From positions 51,100,972-51,164,971 of the forward strand of contig NC_064437.1 of NCBI RefSeq assembly GCF_023343835.1: 64,000 bases of DNA, read 5' to 3'. This DNA is from Lagopus muta (taxonomy: Eukaryota > Chordata > Aves > Galliformes > Phasianidae). Below the pieces are notes generated by a model. The model saw only the letters and a program-made list of their open reading frames with translations. It did no database searches and was not told the DNA's origin. Of this stretch, positions 62,901 to 64,000 are shown one piece after another. The position numbers were made by a program, and so were the translations under genes. Within the stretch, counting starts at the first letter, position 1. The number at the start of each line of letters is the position of its first letter.

Positions 62901-63396
62901 ACTACCACAGTGAAAATTGAGGCATTCCTCATAAGGCAACTTTCTTCAAAATATAGTTATTTTCAAAGTGGAAGAATTTCGAACTGGCATGACAGTTGAG
63001 ATCGAATCCTGACTTTCATTTTTGCTGTATAATCAAAGTGAAAGAGAAGGGAAAGAAAGTTCGGCTTTAGTTAAACAAACAAACCCTCACTTTTGAGAAA
63101 TGTCTTGTTTTCTGCCTGGTAGCAAGAGTTTGCTTGCAACTTAAAGCCCTGACAAAACTCAAGATCAAAGCCCAGAGCAGTATGTCCTACGTCCTCAGAA
63201 AATTTCCTTAGCTACACCAAGTGACTGGTAGGGCTTATACAGCCTCTCCTGTGGGAAACACAGTCGGAGGAAGGAATTGACGACGAGAAGACAACAAAAC
63301 ACCTCTCGGGTTTCCTTGGCATGACAAGGCAGATAGGCCAGCGACGGAATAAGAAATGCATTATTTCAGTTCACTGAAGGACCTTCAGAAAAGGAT

Positions 63397-63450
63397 CATA
63401 GAATGATTTCGGTTGGAAAGGACCTCACACCCTCTCTAATCATCCGCACA
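63397..63450 (-). mobile_element. Short CR1 LINE 3' tail fragment
   Basis: The plus strand reads CATAGAATGATTTCGGTTGG and AAAGGACCT, the reverse complement of the CR1 3' terminus with one octamer unit. Only about 50 bases are clearly recognisable; the next tens of bases may also belong. Confidence 0.7.
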
Positions 63451-63669
63451 GGTTCAGCCTCTGTACCTCCCTTCTGCCTCTAGGACATCTTCTCTCTGAT
63501 CACAACACTGGCTCCTACAGCAGTTGTTTGATGTAGTTTGGAGTAATCTGTGGGCTGAGGAGCATTTCAAATGAGGAAGAAAAAAAAAAGGAAAAAGTTG
63601 TTTTTACCCATGTTATATTGACATATTATTTCACAAGTAAGAAAGAGAGCAGACATCATTTACTGCCAA

Positions 63670-63687
63670 ATATATATATATATATTT
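63670..63687. repeat. Short (AT)n repeat
   Basis: About nine AT units in the upstream flank. Confidence 0.85.
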
Positions 63688-64000
63688 AACAGATGTTAGT
63701 AAGCAGAAAGAGTGTTACATCATGGATCTGAGGGCAGATACCAACATAAAATTCACATTCTCAGTTTTGCATCACCTGTGTCATTAAAACACCCACCTTA
63801 AGCACGTGGGAAGGGGCAGAAATGGGTATTGGGCTCCACAGCAAACAGACATTTACAAGCCACCATGAAAGCAGCCTGTGCTGAGTAAAAAGGCCAATAT
63901 AAACAAATCAGATACACAAGGGGCGTGGAAGAGAGTGGTATTGAAACCCAGAGTCAGCACAGAGGAGCTGTTGCTCAGAAGAGAAGTATTGCTACACAGT

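Larger units (their letters stand above)
45008..64000. other. Non-coding flank upstream of EXOC6
   Basis: 19 kb with no recognisable exon on either strand. All open frames are short and unlike known proteins. Gene order in vertebrates places HHEX upstream of EXOC6, so this is probably part of the HHEX-EXOC6 interval. It is mostly single-copy-looking AT-rich DNA with several homopolymer tracts, one short CR1 tail, and some motif-dense blocks listed separately. Confidence 0.75.

Noticed and set aside
1..64000. CRISPR arrays, bacterial operons, tRNA or rRNA genes, endogenous viral genes
   Set aside because: No regularly spaced repeats, no clustered long ORFs and no tRNA or rRNA signature. The window is an ordinary vertebrate gene region.

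Overview
The window is vertebrate, almost certainly bird, nuclear DNA. It holds one multi-exon protein gene on the minus strand and its upstream flank. A bird source is indicated by a CR1 LINE 3' end at about 27.9-28.36 kb, which ends in the ATTCTATG-type octamer repeat typical of avian CR1, and by a second tiny CR1 tail at 63.4 kb. The species cannot be fixed from the sequence.

The gene is EXOC6 (Sec15A), the exocyst subunit that links Rab-GTP on secretory or recycling vesicles to the tethering complex. I could place 18 consecutive coding exons by reading the minus strand. They run from a CpG-island first exon at 43256-43174 to exon 18 at 3120-2941, each with GT donors and AG acceptors, and all phases join into one open frame of 645 codons. 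The family length is about 800 residues, so roughly the last 150 residues (about four exons) lie beyond the left edge. Residues that separate EXOC6 from its paralogue EXOC6B favour EXOC6 throughout.

An alternative first exon lies 1.6 kb upstream of the CpG island, at 44960-44839. It encodes a different N-terminus, ends in the same phase (AG|G, ...TLR) and can splice to exon 2. It resembles the alternative N-terminus I recall for a human EXOC6 isoform. The gene therefore appears to have two promoters: a housekeeping CpG-island promoter with a YY1-type start-codon motif, and a CpG-poor one.

Layout: 1-2940 is intron 18 (cut by the window edge). 2941-26965 carries exons 18 to 2, with a 7.5 kb intron 5. 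26966-43173 is the 16.2 kb intron 1, with a CR1 copy and a CpG-containing intronic segment. About 42.65-43.5 kb is the CpG-island promoter with exon 1. 44839-44960 is the alternative exon 1. 45.0-64.0 kb is non-coding flank. In vertebrates the gene upstream of EXOC6 is HHEX, so this flank is probably part of the EXOC6-HHEX interval. It contains AT-rich blocks dense in transcription-factor motifs (best: 53.09-53.42 kb) that look like conserved enhancers, but conservation could not be tested here. No RNA genes, CRISPR arrays, retroviral genes or other protein genes were recognised.
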